Origin: Trema orientale
Taxonomy: Eukaryota > Streptophyta > Magnoliopsida > Rosales > Cannabaceae
Length of the DNA: 64,000 nucleotides
Direction of reading: 5' to 3'
NCBI GenBank assembly: GCA_002914845.1
Contig: JXTC01000305.1
Coordinates: 3,774-67,773, forward strand
Positions 48,205 to 58,961 of this stretch are shown here, piece by piece; position 1 is the stretch's first letter; each line of letters starts with the position of its first letter. The notes beneath the pieces were generated by a model. It searched no databases. It was not told the DNA's origin and saw only the letters and a program-made list of their open reading frames with translations. The position numbers and the translations under genes were made by a program.

Positions 48205-49102
48205 ATTCTCACTTTTTACCTCTCAATTATTCCAAAAATAACAATCATAATAGTAAAAATAAACTCCAATTTTTGGAACAAAGCATAAAGCGTATAATAG
48301 TCCACTTTGTATACACACGTCTCTTTTTGAGTTTCACCGTTTTACCCTGTTCCAAACACGAAAGAAAGAGGTTGCAATTAGAAAATAATAATAATAATTT
48401 TATTAATAAAATTAGTATTATTATTATTAATTGATTTGCTAGAGAAAAAAATGTTGATTATGTCTCTCTTATTTCTTAAAAAAAAAACATTTCTATATTC
48501 TAATATTTTCTATTAATTAATTGATAGAACTCCTTTTCCCCCTCTAATTGCAGGAAGACTTTGGGATAGAACTTTATTATGTATATTATACTTGGTGACA
48601 ACATTTGCAGGACAAGTTGCACAACCATTAGAAATTTTAATATATGTCTATATATAAACAAACAAAAAAACACATAATATATTATGAACGCCATAGTTTT
48701 GGCAATTTTCTATTATTTTTAGTTAAAAATAATGATAAGAACTGCAGATGTAACAGATATAGTCAGAAGGCTGATCAACATAATAACGGCCCAACGAGCG
48801 AAAAAAAACATTAAAAGGCCCAGATTATTGATCATATGGAACACAAAGCAGCACATATTCGTTGATAATATATATACGCTAGCTTGCACTACTCATATTT
48901 ACAATCAAGTTAACCATATAATTGAGTTGATCATGGCAGTAAGACTAAACTGATTGGGATTTTTTGGTCGTTAACGAGTAATACCCTGTCACGAGAAGAA
49001 GCATCAATGAGCCAACAAGAATCCCAACTAAATTAGCATCCAAATAATGTCTCTACTGATTGTACTATCAGTCATAGTATTGAACATTACATGTATACAT
49101 TA

Positions 49103-49134
<32 letters not shown>

Positions 49135-49379
49135 CCAAATGACATTTTACCCTCATTTATTGCTGATCAGGTGATATACTAATAATTAACTCTTCCTCCC
49201 TTTCTTTTTTTCTTAAATTTCAAACTTCTGTTTCAAATAGTGAAATTTGTTCAGTTCACATTGGCAGTGCAAACCTTCCAAACACGTAATGTAGGTCTCT
49301 TCAAGTTTTCCAAAACTAGGAGAAAAGTTGTTTAGATTATGGTCATCTTTTATAGATTCTCACAGTTAGAAAGAAGGGA
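48205..49379. other. Spacer between CACTA element and NIP-D upstream region
   Basis: AT-rich with TAATAATAA runs near 48387-48430 and a CTTTT microsatellite near 49103-49125. No gene seen. Confidence 0.35.
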
Positions 49380-49610
49380 AGGTATGGCAGCCAGAAAACA
49401 CCTGGCAGCCATATACATAAACCTTCCTATAAAGCAAAAGCCATATATATATCTTTCTATAGTGGAAGCAAGTACTAAATACTAATCTTTTCTTTTCCCC
49501 TTTTCGTGCTTGGGGAAAAGAGACATCATTTTAATTAGAATATCTGTAATGCAAATTAATGAATATCGGAAGAACTTATGACCAAATCACTTTTTTGATG
49601 TGGGAGTACT
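49380..49610 (+). promoter_or_regulatory. Distal upstream module of NIP-D
   Basis: Contains GGTATGGCAGCC (49381), AGTGGAAGCAAGTA (49460 on) and GACCAAATCACTTT (49578 on), the same succession as upstream of NIP-A. A further stretch at 49780-50010, including ATTGAATCGTAATCACC and CATTATGTCATGATT, matches 62940-63190 upstream of NIP-E. Confidence 0.45.
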
Positions 49611-50182
49611 TACAGATGATAAAACATCTTTTTTGGCTAAATATATATGAACACACACATGTGTATATATATATATATATATTTGACGAAGTTTATATAT
49701 ATATATGTCATAATTTTTTTAACATGCGCCCACATTATACAAATTAGTTATACCTCTTAATAAAATATTGAGTGTTAGCAACAAGGAGGTCCACATGTGG
49801 GGTGAGAAGAAAAATTAATTAATAAAGAAATAAAAAGGAAAAAGAAACCATTGAATCGTAATCACCAACCAATAAAAATAAATAAATAAATAAAAAGAGA
49901 GAAATAAACAACTAGACCATTATGTCATGATTTAATTACTTTATTCATAATAATGGTTAGCATTATTTTGGTAATTAAAAGACCTAAAATTTTCCCATGA
50001 GATGGTACGTAGGACAAATTCCAATAAATTAAGAGTCTCAAAGTCTACGTTTAGATATTAGTTGTTAACAATATATGGTAAGAAGACTCGTAATTATTTT
50101 ACTGTGGAGGCATGAATAATATTGTATAGTACAATATTGTCATTATACGTGTCGACAAAGTCGAAAGTATATTAACTTGGTA

Positions 50183-50219
50183 TCTATTTAAGCCGTTGAA
50201 TCCAAACACCATTGATGCA
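50183..50219 (+). promoter_or_regulatory. Core promoter of NIP-D
   Basis: TCTATTTAAGCCGTTG, then TCCAAACACC, then ATTGATGCA. It matches the block before NIP-A, NIP-B and NIP-E and is the evidence that the NIP-D start lies just downstream, in or beyond the gap. Confidence 0.65.
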
Positions 50220-50291
50220 TTAAAAAAAGAAGCCTCTCTAGCCAATAATTGCTAGGTCTCTCTTCTTCCCCTCTGTTACTACTACTGTGAG

Positions 50292-50684
50292 NNNNNNNNN
50301 NNNNNNNNNNNNNNNNNNNNNNNNNNNNNNNNNNNNNNNNNNNNNNNNNNNNNNNNNNNNNNNNNNNNNNNNNNNNNNNNNNNNNNNNNNNNNNNNNNNN
50401 NNNNNNNNNNNNNNNNNNNNNNNNNNNNNNNNNNNNNNNNNNNNNNNNNNNNNNNNNNNNNNNNNNNNNNNNNNNNNNNNNNNNNNNNNNNNNNNNNNNN
50501 NNNNNNNNNNNNNNNNNNNNNNNNNNNNNNNNNNNNNNNNNNNNNNNNNNNNNNNNNNNNNNNNNNNNNNNNNNNNNNNNNNNNNNNNNNNNNNNNNNNN
50601 NNNNNNNNNNNNNNNNNNNNNNNNNNNNNNNNNNNNNNNNNNNNNNNNNNNNNNNNNNNNNNNNNNNNNNNNNNNNNNNNNNNN
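50292..50684. other. Assembly gap (393 N) where NIP-D exons 1-2 should be
   Basis: The gap begins about 70 bases after the conserved GATGCA of the core promoter, that is, before the expected ATG. No exon 1 or exon 2 sequence occurs between 50685 and 53121, so both must be in the gap or lost. Confidence 1.
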
Positions 50685-53121
50685 TTTTTTCACTAAAAAA
50701 CAAATTCAAAAGGGTTTAGTTTTCCAATTTATCGTGTTTAGCTTTCCAATTTCTAGTGTTTAGCTTACAGTATTAATCCCGTGTAGATTGATGCCATGTA
50801 ACTTTTTTTTTAAATTTGCCCCAATTTTGCTACGAAGTGTTTTGATGACGTTATTAATTATCCATCCGGTATATACTCCTTATAAGGTTTAATCAATCAT
50901 ATTCAAACTTAGTTATTAAAGTTTTCTTTTAGTTGTATTCAATTCAATTATTAATACCACTGTTTTGTTGGTACAGTACTGCAACAAACTTAGAGAAAAT
51001 ATATATTAAAGGCGACGATTCGGAATCATAATCAAACATAGACTATATAGTAATTGAATGATATTAATGAAAAGTTGTAATTTGCTATAATTAGTCAATT
51101 TAAAAGGAAAATAAGTAAAGGTATTTAAATAACTAAATGGAGCACTGGTACAACATCACGTCAAATTCAAAACTACAATCTTGACATAGATAATCATATA
51201 TTCAATAGGATGAACACATAAAACTAAATGATTTCTCTACATGTTGGAGACTTACTAGCTTATAGCATAGAAAAATGTAAGAAAATTAAATTTAGAATTA
51301 GCCTTTTTAGTTTGCATCAATCTTCAATTTACACTTTGATCCTAAACGAACAAGGCACACACAACAATAATGGTAATACACATCTGCAATGTTAGTACTG
51401 CGAAACACAAAATATGATTACCAAACTCATCATGATTTCAGAAATAAATAAATAAATAATATTTTTAATCACAATATTATAATATATATATCATATTAAT
51501 ATATAGGTGAAAATCAACAGTGGGTAAATCCTAGAAACATATCTATTAATTATTGACCACTTATAAGTCTATTAACATAGCGCCGCAAATATTTTCTTAA
51601 TTTCTCAATTTATAATTAGTTAAATTCATGAAGAAATGGTGTGCTTGGGAAAAAAAGAAGCTAATAAAAGATTGCAATTAGCATCACTTAATTTTGTTGC
51701 CAAAATTGATAGCTAGGCTTTGGCATATACCACTCATATAATTATAACTGATAGATCTTGACACTAATGGTATTAAATTATTTAGATTGAAAAATATATT
51801 CAATGTTAATAGATTTGTCTTCAAATAATATAAATAATGTTATATGACACTCTATGATATATTCAACACACTTGACGTTACAGTTTATTATCGAATGATT
51901 ATAATTATATTTCAAATAAAGTCCGTATGGAATCTAAACTATTAATTATGATCCTTCATTAACAGACTGCGATGTTAAATGATGTTAGGTATTATGACTG
52001 CCGTAACACTGCTCTAATAATATGTGAGTTTGTATTAATTCACTTTAATTGACAATGTATTAAAGAAATACTAAACGACTCAACGGATTTGTCACGCAAG
52101 CCAATTGAAAATATACGAACTTTAAATAATATTGTGTTGTTTGGATGAACCTATTAGTTAAAGTTTGTCAATAAGATTCCACCACCTTAATTTCACTATG
52201 CGACAAAACATCAGACAAGAAAATTTTTATTTCCCTCTCTAATAGGACTCTAATTACGAGGGAGACTAAGAATAAATTAAATGTGTAAGGTGTGATTTTA
52301 TATTGGGGGTACTCAAAGGACACGACTCAAACCTACATATATATTAATGTTAACAAAGGTCACGGGGGACAATTGAGTTACTATTTCTTGCTTAAACTAA
52401 CACCACAAACGGATAGACATCGGTATACATCGGGTCTAGTAATAGACCAGCAATATAGCAAGTGGATGGTTCGATTTGTATAATAATATACATGTGGATG
52501 TATTATATATATGAATATATAAGTATATTATTGATATGAATATGATCAGTACTAAATATACACAATGATATGGAATTCCTAATCATAAAAATAAAATAAA
52601 AAAATAAAAAACAAAGTACTTATTTTGTTTTCTTTTTTCTTAATAAAGACAAGCACCGATGAAAATAAATGTACCCTATTGTTTTATACGTGTCGTCTGG
52701 TAGCAAAAGAATAATTGCATTGGTTGATTCCCCCACAGGGATGGTATTTAAGGGAACATGAAGTTTAATTTATATCTTTATATCTCCACCAATACCCACC
52801 GGCCGCTCCAGTTTCCATATAACCTTGAACTTTAAAACGCTAATGAGCTTAGTTCTTTAAATAGGACTAGAGTAAATTAAATCTCAACGAGTTATAGGAG
52901 AGGAATATAATCTAAATGCGAGACAAAGTACTTAAATAATTGTTAATTAAATAATTTAATCAAAGAAGGAAATACAGGTTAAGCAACTTTATATTTTTAA
53001 TTAATATAATATTGTCAAGTTGTTTAAAAACTGTCTCTGAACAAATATATATTAGCAACATAAAATTAGTAGATTATAAGCTTTTGTTTAATTTCTGCTT
53101 AATTTATTTAATAATTTGCAG
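50685..53121 (+). other. Presumed intron 2 of NIP-D
   Basis: AT-rich DNA with no coding signal, ending in TTTGCAG directly before exon 3. If exons 1-2 are in the gap, this is an intron of at least 2.4 kb. The (A/T)-rich runs near 51470-51510 and 52590-52615 are simple repeats. Confidence 0.55.
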
Positions 53122-54541
53122 GTCCCATTTTATGCGTTAGCTCAACTTACAGGAGCAATTTCAGCTGCATTTACGTTACGTGAACTTTTGTACCCAATAG
53201 ATCGAATTGGCACTACTACACCTTCTGGAACTGATGGTCAAGCCTTAGGGATGGAGATAGTCGTAACATTTTCCATGATGTTTGTCACCTCCGCTGTAGC
53301 AACCGATACTAAAGCTGTAAGAATTAACCACGCATACTAATTCGAAATTATCGTGAAATTAATTTTTTTTCATCACTTCTAGTCATCAATATGCAACTCA
53401 AAAACGTTACATAATTAACAAAATTATTTGTTGTTGCAGGTAGGAGAGCTTGCAGGTTTAGCGGTCGGTTCAGCAGTGTGCATAACATCAATCGTAGCTG
53501 GGTAAGCAAATTTAGCTTTAGAAAATTTAACCCTAGTACACAACTTCTTGTTTTTTTTTTCGCCTGATCAGTTGGTCGGTCAATTTATGTTAATATATCC
53601 TAACTATCCAATAAATATGGAAGACAAATGGTCCCATGTTGCTATCCACGACATTAGGACTTTCAAGCGACATGTTCTTAAATAACAGTTAAGTCAAAGA
53701 AAGTAATAGTTTTTTTTTTTTTTTTTTGGGATATTATCATTTATATACCTTATATTTTGACATTTTGTTCAAATTATACTTTGTATTTTGGTTATTATCA
53801 ACATTGACCCTTAAATTTGAAATCTGTTACAAATTTATACCTTGACAGTAATTTAGACAAATTAATTTACCAAGATGCCGATTAAAAAATTAAAAATAAA
53901 CTATATAAAAACTTATCCGAGAATAAATTTATTAAATCATCTCGGTAAATTAACTGCTCTAAATTGGTGTCGGAGTATAAATTTGTAACAAATTTTAAAT
54001 TTAAAGATCAATATTAATAGTAACCAAAAACACAAAATATAAATTAAACAAAATGTCAAGATATAAAGTATAAAAGTGATAGTATCCTTTTCTTTTTTAG
54101 TAATATTTTCATTAGAACAAACCCTAAAATATGGTCCCACCCCAAGGAACAGTGAAGATTGCTTAGACGAGTCAATACTAAAACACAGCTCTTGGAATAA
54201 GACCAAGTACCAAAAATGATTTGGGCCCAAAACAAACTTCCTCGAAATGATTTTGTGACTAACGGACTGTGTTAGTGATAAACAGACCAGTATCAGGTGG
54301 ATCGATGAACCCGGCAAGAACGCTAGGTCCGGCAATTGCCAGTGGATACTACAGAGCTCTCTGGGTGTATATAGTGGGCCCAATCACTGGAACATTATTG
54401 GGCTCATGGTTTTACAAGATTATTCAGTTGAGCGAGCGAAAGCCCATTATCTCTCCATCCATTTCAATCAAACTTCGTCGAATGATGAGCAGCGATAATA
54501 ATGGGCAGCTTGAAAACAAAGACCGAGTCACTTCAGTTTGA
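53122..54541 (+). CDS. NIP2: NIP-D: NIP-III aquaporin, exons 3-5 only
   Basis: Exons 53122-53316, 53440-53501 and 54286-54541, with GT-AG introns of 123 and 784 bp, encode the C-terminal 171 residues. They start at the same codon phase as exon 3 of the other copies. Membrane spans 3-6 and the second NPA (in [13 protein letters not shown]) are present, with the H5 Ser, the loop-E Gly and the Arg of the NIP-III filter. From exon 3 to the second NPA there are 93 residues, identical to the complete copies, so a 108-residue spacing is predicted if its exon 2 is normal. The C-terminus ends DRVTSV. Span 1-2, the first NPA and the H2 filter residue are not in the assembly. It could be an intact gene hidden by the gap or a truncated pseudogene; the intact frame favours the former. 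Confidence 0.88.
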
Positions 54542-55130
54542 AATTACTACTGTTTTGTACAATTTTTGTGAATTTCCTGCTAGAGTACTACTTGTTGAAA
54601 TAAAATAATTCTATATAATATTGGGTACTTCAGCTGATCAGCTTCTAGATAGACTAGCTCAATTTGTATGTGTGAAGTGTAATATATGTTATAATAGTGA
54701 CTCAGACTGCAGTGCTATGTTAGTAAAATAAGATCTTGGTCAAAGGTTTCAAGTGAATTTCTTTCTTTTTTTTTTTTTCCAGTTCTAATATTGATGTATA
54801 GGGAAACTAAAAGGATAACTATATATCAATTAATATTATTGTATGTACATGAATTATCTCAAAGGATAGATGAATCTATGATACCTGAATTCGAATTTAA
54901 ATGCTAAATAATCTTAAAACATATCTTTCAACTCATATTTAATCCTAATCTTACCATTTCTTCCGTTTTCTTTGTTAAAAATAAATAAATCTCCTCATGT
55001 GAGCCTTATAAGTCAAAGGCCGTCTTAGGACACATGTTGTATTCATCTGAACATCACATTTATTAAGCGAAAAGGATTTTTCTTTATAATTTTGATGCTT
55101 TATATATATATATATATATATAAATATATA
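54542..55130. other. Spacer after NIP-D
   Basis: AT-rich 3' flank with an (AT)n microsatellite at about 55101-55121 that forms part of the target site of the following SINE. No gene seen. Confidence 0.35.
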
Positions 55131-55282
55131 CCAACTGGGGTTAGCTCAGTTGGTCCAAGGTTTGAGGATTGTATGTGTGTGTTTAGGGGGGTCAGGGGTT
55201 CAAATCTTAGTAGTGTGTGTGTGTCATTTTTCTTTAATTTGTAGTAAGTGGTGGTCATTAGTTAAGCTCCACTTTTCAAAAA
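55131..55282 (+). mobile_element. tRNA-derived SINE
   Basis: It starts CCAACTGGGG. The A-box-like GGTTAGCTCAGTTGG and B-box-like GGGTTCAAATC are spaced as in a tRNA with an enlarged middle rich in GT. The tail TTTAATTTGTAGTAAGTGG matches the SINEs at 2660 and 13970. Flanking AT repeats (both containing ATATATATAAATATATA) probably represent the target duplication. Confidence 0.72.
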
Positions 55283-55429
55283 ATATATATATATAAATAT
55301 ATATATTCCTTTTTAAACAAATGCCAACATTTTCAAGTAATATGAGGATAGCCCATGTGTTATCGGGTTGGAGTTAACGATTTTTTTAAATTAAAAAAAA
55401 GGTAAAAGATTGGCTTTTTTATTTGGGGA

Positions 55430-55612
55430 GGGCTACAGTAGGGACGCCCCTACGTAGGGCCACCCCTTATTGACCGTTGGATGGGAATCTGTGGGGAATA
55501 ACGGGAATCTGTGGGGAATCTATTTATACACAGATTCCCATCCAACGGTGGATAGACAGGGCCCTACGTAGGGACGCCCCTACTGTAGACGCGCCCCTAC
55601 TGTAGACGCGCC
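55430..55612. mobile_element. Hairpin MITE with CTACAGTAGGGACGC-type termini
   Basis: The left arm (GGCTACAGTAGGGACGCCCC...GGATGGGAATCTGTG) is the near inverted copy of the right arm (CACAGATTCCCATCC...GGGACGCCCCTACTGTAG). Extra terminal units TACTGTAGACGCGCCC are repeated at the right end, and a short GGGAATCTGTGGGGAAT direct duplication lies near the loop. No coding capacity. Confidence 0.65.
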
Positions 55613-55945
55613 CTTTTTATTAAGTTCTGACCAAATGACACTCTTCAAACTAATAATAATAATATCCAAGGGATCGAAATAATAGAAAACTTTGCAAGAG
55701 AATGGTCTACGGGTTAACCCGATGGAAAGCATTCTAGCCAGCGCTTGGAATACTTAAAAGGTCTCATGAAACTATAACATGCTCAAAATTAACCAGCCCT
55801 TAAAAATGGAATTAATTAAATGGAACATACGGCTTTTAACGAATCACTCTCAACTCAACAGACCAGTCTCTTAGCCCTGCATCTTATGTGCCATATTGGC
55901 CCCCAAACGTGAAAACCCATTTATATATATATACATATATATATG

Positions 55946-56149
55946 TTTAGGTAATTTTTTTTTTTTTACCTATCCATAGATAATTTTTTTTTGGCCGTTG
56001 GATCATTAACCTAATGGCTATCATAATTTGAATAGTTAGAAAAAAAACAATAAAAATAAATACACATTATTTAATGATTATTCTCTCTCCTTTTTTTACC
56101 ATAAAAAATGGGCATGATCTATTTTAATTGGCCAAAACAATACCTATAA
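55946..56149. mobile_element. MITE copy 4 (PYAGTAGGTATT family), 3' end lost
   Basis: It has the family middle (TTGGCCGTTGGATCA, ATAATTTGAATAG) and the right part TTGGCCAAAACAATACCTA. It stops abruptly at 56149 where the long inverted repeat starts, so its right terminal repeat is missing. Confidence 0.5.
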
Positions 56150-56852
56150 CAGTTTCATGGCCTAAAATGGCCAAAATCATCGACAGTGACCAGAATTAAC
56201 CCACGGCTATTTTAGCCTCTCGCTAGTGTTGTGGAATTCTGGCAACCGTGAGAACTTGGCGGCAAGTTGCTGGGAAGCTGTCGCATCAATTCGAGCTGGT
56301 GGCGTGGCCCGTCGTCGATCGGAAGCAGCTCGTTGGAGGAGGTCCTAAGTTTGCGTTTTCAGAGATTTTGTTTGTTTGTTTTTTTTTTTTTTTTTTGGGC
56401 AGGAGAGAGGGGAGAATGAGAGGGAGAGAGGGGAGAATGAGCAAAAGATAGATGGAACCTCTGAAACTCAGTTTCCAGACATAGGNACTGGATTGGTACC
56501 CATATATATATATATTAAGTAAGGCCTACACCCACATTGTAAAGTCAAACACTCATTCTCCCCTCTCTCCCTCTCATTCTCCCCTCTCTCCTGCCCAAAA
56601 AAAAAAAAAAAAAACAAACAAACAAACAAACAAAATCTCTGAAAACACAAACTTAGGACCTCCTCCAATGAGCTGCTTCCGATCGACGACGGGCCACGCC
56701 ACCAGCTCGAATTGATGCGACAGCTTCCCAGCAACTTGCCGCCAAGTTCTCACGGTTGCCAGAATTCCACAATGCTGGCGAGAGGCTAAAATAGCCGTGG
56801 GTTAATTCTGGTCACTGTCGATGATTTTGGCCACTTTAGGCCATAAAACTGG
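56150..56852. repeat. Long inverted repeat, arms about 295 bp
   Basis: 56150-56441 is the inverted copy of 56552-56852. Matching landmarks include GGCCAAAATCATCGACAGTG at the outer ends, GTCGTCGATCGGAAGCAGCT, and the GAGAGAGGGGAGAATGAG doublets near the centre. Arms differ by a few substitutions and T/A run length. The 110-bp spacer contains a single n at 56486. It could be a foldback element able to give a hairpin RNA, or two oppositely oriented copies of one contig end joined by the scaffolder. Confidence 0.85.
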
Positions 56853-57069
56853 GCTTCCCAAACTCGTTTCAATGCAAGCTTTCTCATGTTATATATATCT
56901 TAACTTGAAACTGTTCGAATTAAATTTCATCAATGTTAATAGTTTAAAGTTTTTTAGTTTAGGAGATGACTTTTTAATCTGACTGTTAGATCGCCAAATA
57001 CATGTCATATTTGTAATGTACTCTTGAAAATATAAAAAATAAGATATACATATTGACTATATTTGGTGG

Positions 57070-58686
57070 CGGACAAAGAAAACGAGATGAGACGGCATCG
57101 ATATCGCCTCGTTTTGCGTGTCATGAGATTGGGTTTTGGACTGAGTCCGAATTAGTCAAGTTATATATCCAATCTAGCTAATTTGAGTGCTAGAAATTTG
57201 GTGGTCAGGTCTATTTTTCGATTTTAGGCTCCGTTCAGAAAATGACATTTTAAATTGAACAATCAAGGGTTTGAAAACGACCCCCAACCCTCCAAATGAT
57301 CGCCAAATGATACCAAATGCACACTATAATGTTGTATCACTATTATGTTAAGATAAGGATTCGATTACTTGAATTTAAAATTAGTTTTAGTATGAATTTA
57401 TATATTTTGAATAAATATAGAATTTTGTGAAAAATTGCATAAAACATATTTATGTACATTAATAATTTAGATTTGATTTAATATTAAACTGTCTGGGAGG
57501 CACGTCACACTAGTTGACCTGCCATATATTTTATTTGAAACTTATTTCTGCGGGAATTGGATATTATGGATTTTGATAAAAATAGCTGTTATACTATCAA
57601 AATTTTTGGAAAATATAAGTGGAATGAGAATTTAGTTTTGAGAACCAGACTTGGATTGAATTAAAAATATTATATGGCCTGTTTGAGAATTTGTGGAAAA
57701 TGGTACATATTTTGACTCATGTTATTCATATAGTATTGCATTACATACTCATCTCATGCAACTGATGGAATCACTGTGTTCCAAAAAGAACACTGGAATC
57801 ACGATGTTTCAACAAAATACTGGAAAATGAAAGGAAAAGATAAAGAAAAAGGAAAAGAAATAAAACTCACAATCATCACATAGATGGCTAGAACTCATGT
57901 ATGTTATAAAGATTAGACATTAAGAATTAGGTGGTATCCAATATATTTGTGAAGATTTGAATAATATGTACTTATTTTGAGATAGTGTTTACAATAATTT
58001 GGAATATTTGAACCTTTGGAAAATAATTTTAATTGGATGTTTGTAATGTTATTTAAATGTTTCACTGACTATGTAGGAACTTGAAAGTAAGTATTTTTTT
58101 ACTAGTTAAAAACCTGTAATTGAATCTCTTCTAAACATTCATATGCTCACTCCCTACTTCCTCCCATTTTCAGGTGGCGACTTATTTTGAGATAGTTGTC
58201 ATAGTGACTTGACAAGCATGTTTGGTATATGCTTGATGTTTCCTACCTCTTCCTTGGTTGGTTTTTACTCTATATCTCATTTTCCTTTCTTATGTCAAAC
58301 TATTTAGCAAAGATTAGTATATTTACTAAGTGGATGTATGAGGATAATTTTATTACTAAATTGAGTACTTGGAACTACAAATTATTTTATGTAAATTATT
58401 TTGGACTTTGAATTAAGATTTTAAATTGAACTTATTTTCCTAAAATTTATGATTTGTTAAAAAATTTCTAAATAAATTAACCAGAATTCTTCTAAACTTT
58501 AAACAGGCATTCTCTTGAGAAATTAAAACTGATAAGAGGTTTCTTAGTTATGAAATTTATTTACTTTTGATGACTAAAACTTAAAATTCTAAATACTTAA
58601 TTTTCTGGAATTTTGGAAATCACTGTTTATTACTATATTCATATAAAATTACTAAAAATCACGGCATTGGATTTTCGATCGTAACA
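57070..58686. mobile_element. Diverged relative of the 4159-6354 LTR-like element
   Basis: Shared phrases in the same order include TCCAATCTAGCTA (57168 on), a GAACACTGGAATCAC-type segment (57788 on), AACTCATGTATGTTATAA (57892 on), and a TTCGATCGTAACA end at 58686 that parallels the TTCGGATCATGACA end at 6354. The left boundary is not resolved. No coding capacity. Confidence 0.45.
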
Positions 58687-58859
58687 CCAAACTACTCGAT
58701 TATGGTCTCTAATGACAGTGCGCATCAAGTTCCACCGCTTCCACTTCATCCATGCATCAAGCCAGCATCAATATTAAGTTTTAGTAACCCATAGATAGGA
58801 GGTACTTATTAGAGTTAATTTTTAGTAGTTTATTAAGTCAATTCTTCCTGAGTTTCGTT

Positions 58860-58961
58860 GCGCCCTGTATATTCTTCCTGAGCTTCGTGACGTGTCTGTG
58901 TTGGAGTACTTTTCCAGATATTTTTGGCAATGTACCGGCAAAAGTCACCTTTTTTGTAGTG
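58860..58961. mobile_element. Isolated CACTA terminus
   Basis: Sequence ends TTTTTTGTAGTG at 58961, the complement of CACTACAAAAAA, preceded by a subterminal-like ACCGGCAAAAGTCACC. This is a CACTA end of a different subfamily from the 33823-48204 element. Its partner end was not found in the window. Confidence 0.5.

Noticed and set aside
55131..55210. Functional tRNA gene
   Set aside because: A- and B-box-like motifs are present but the sequence between them is too long and GT-rich for a cloverleaf, and the SINE tail follows.
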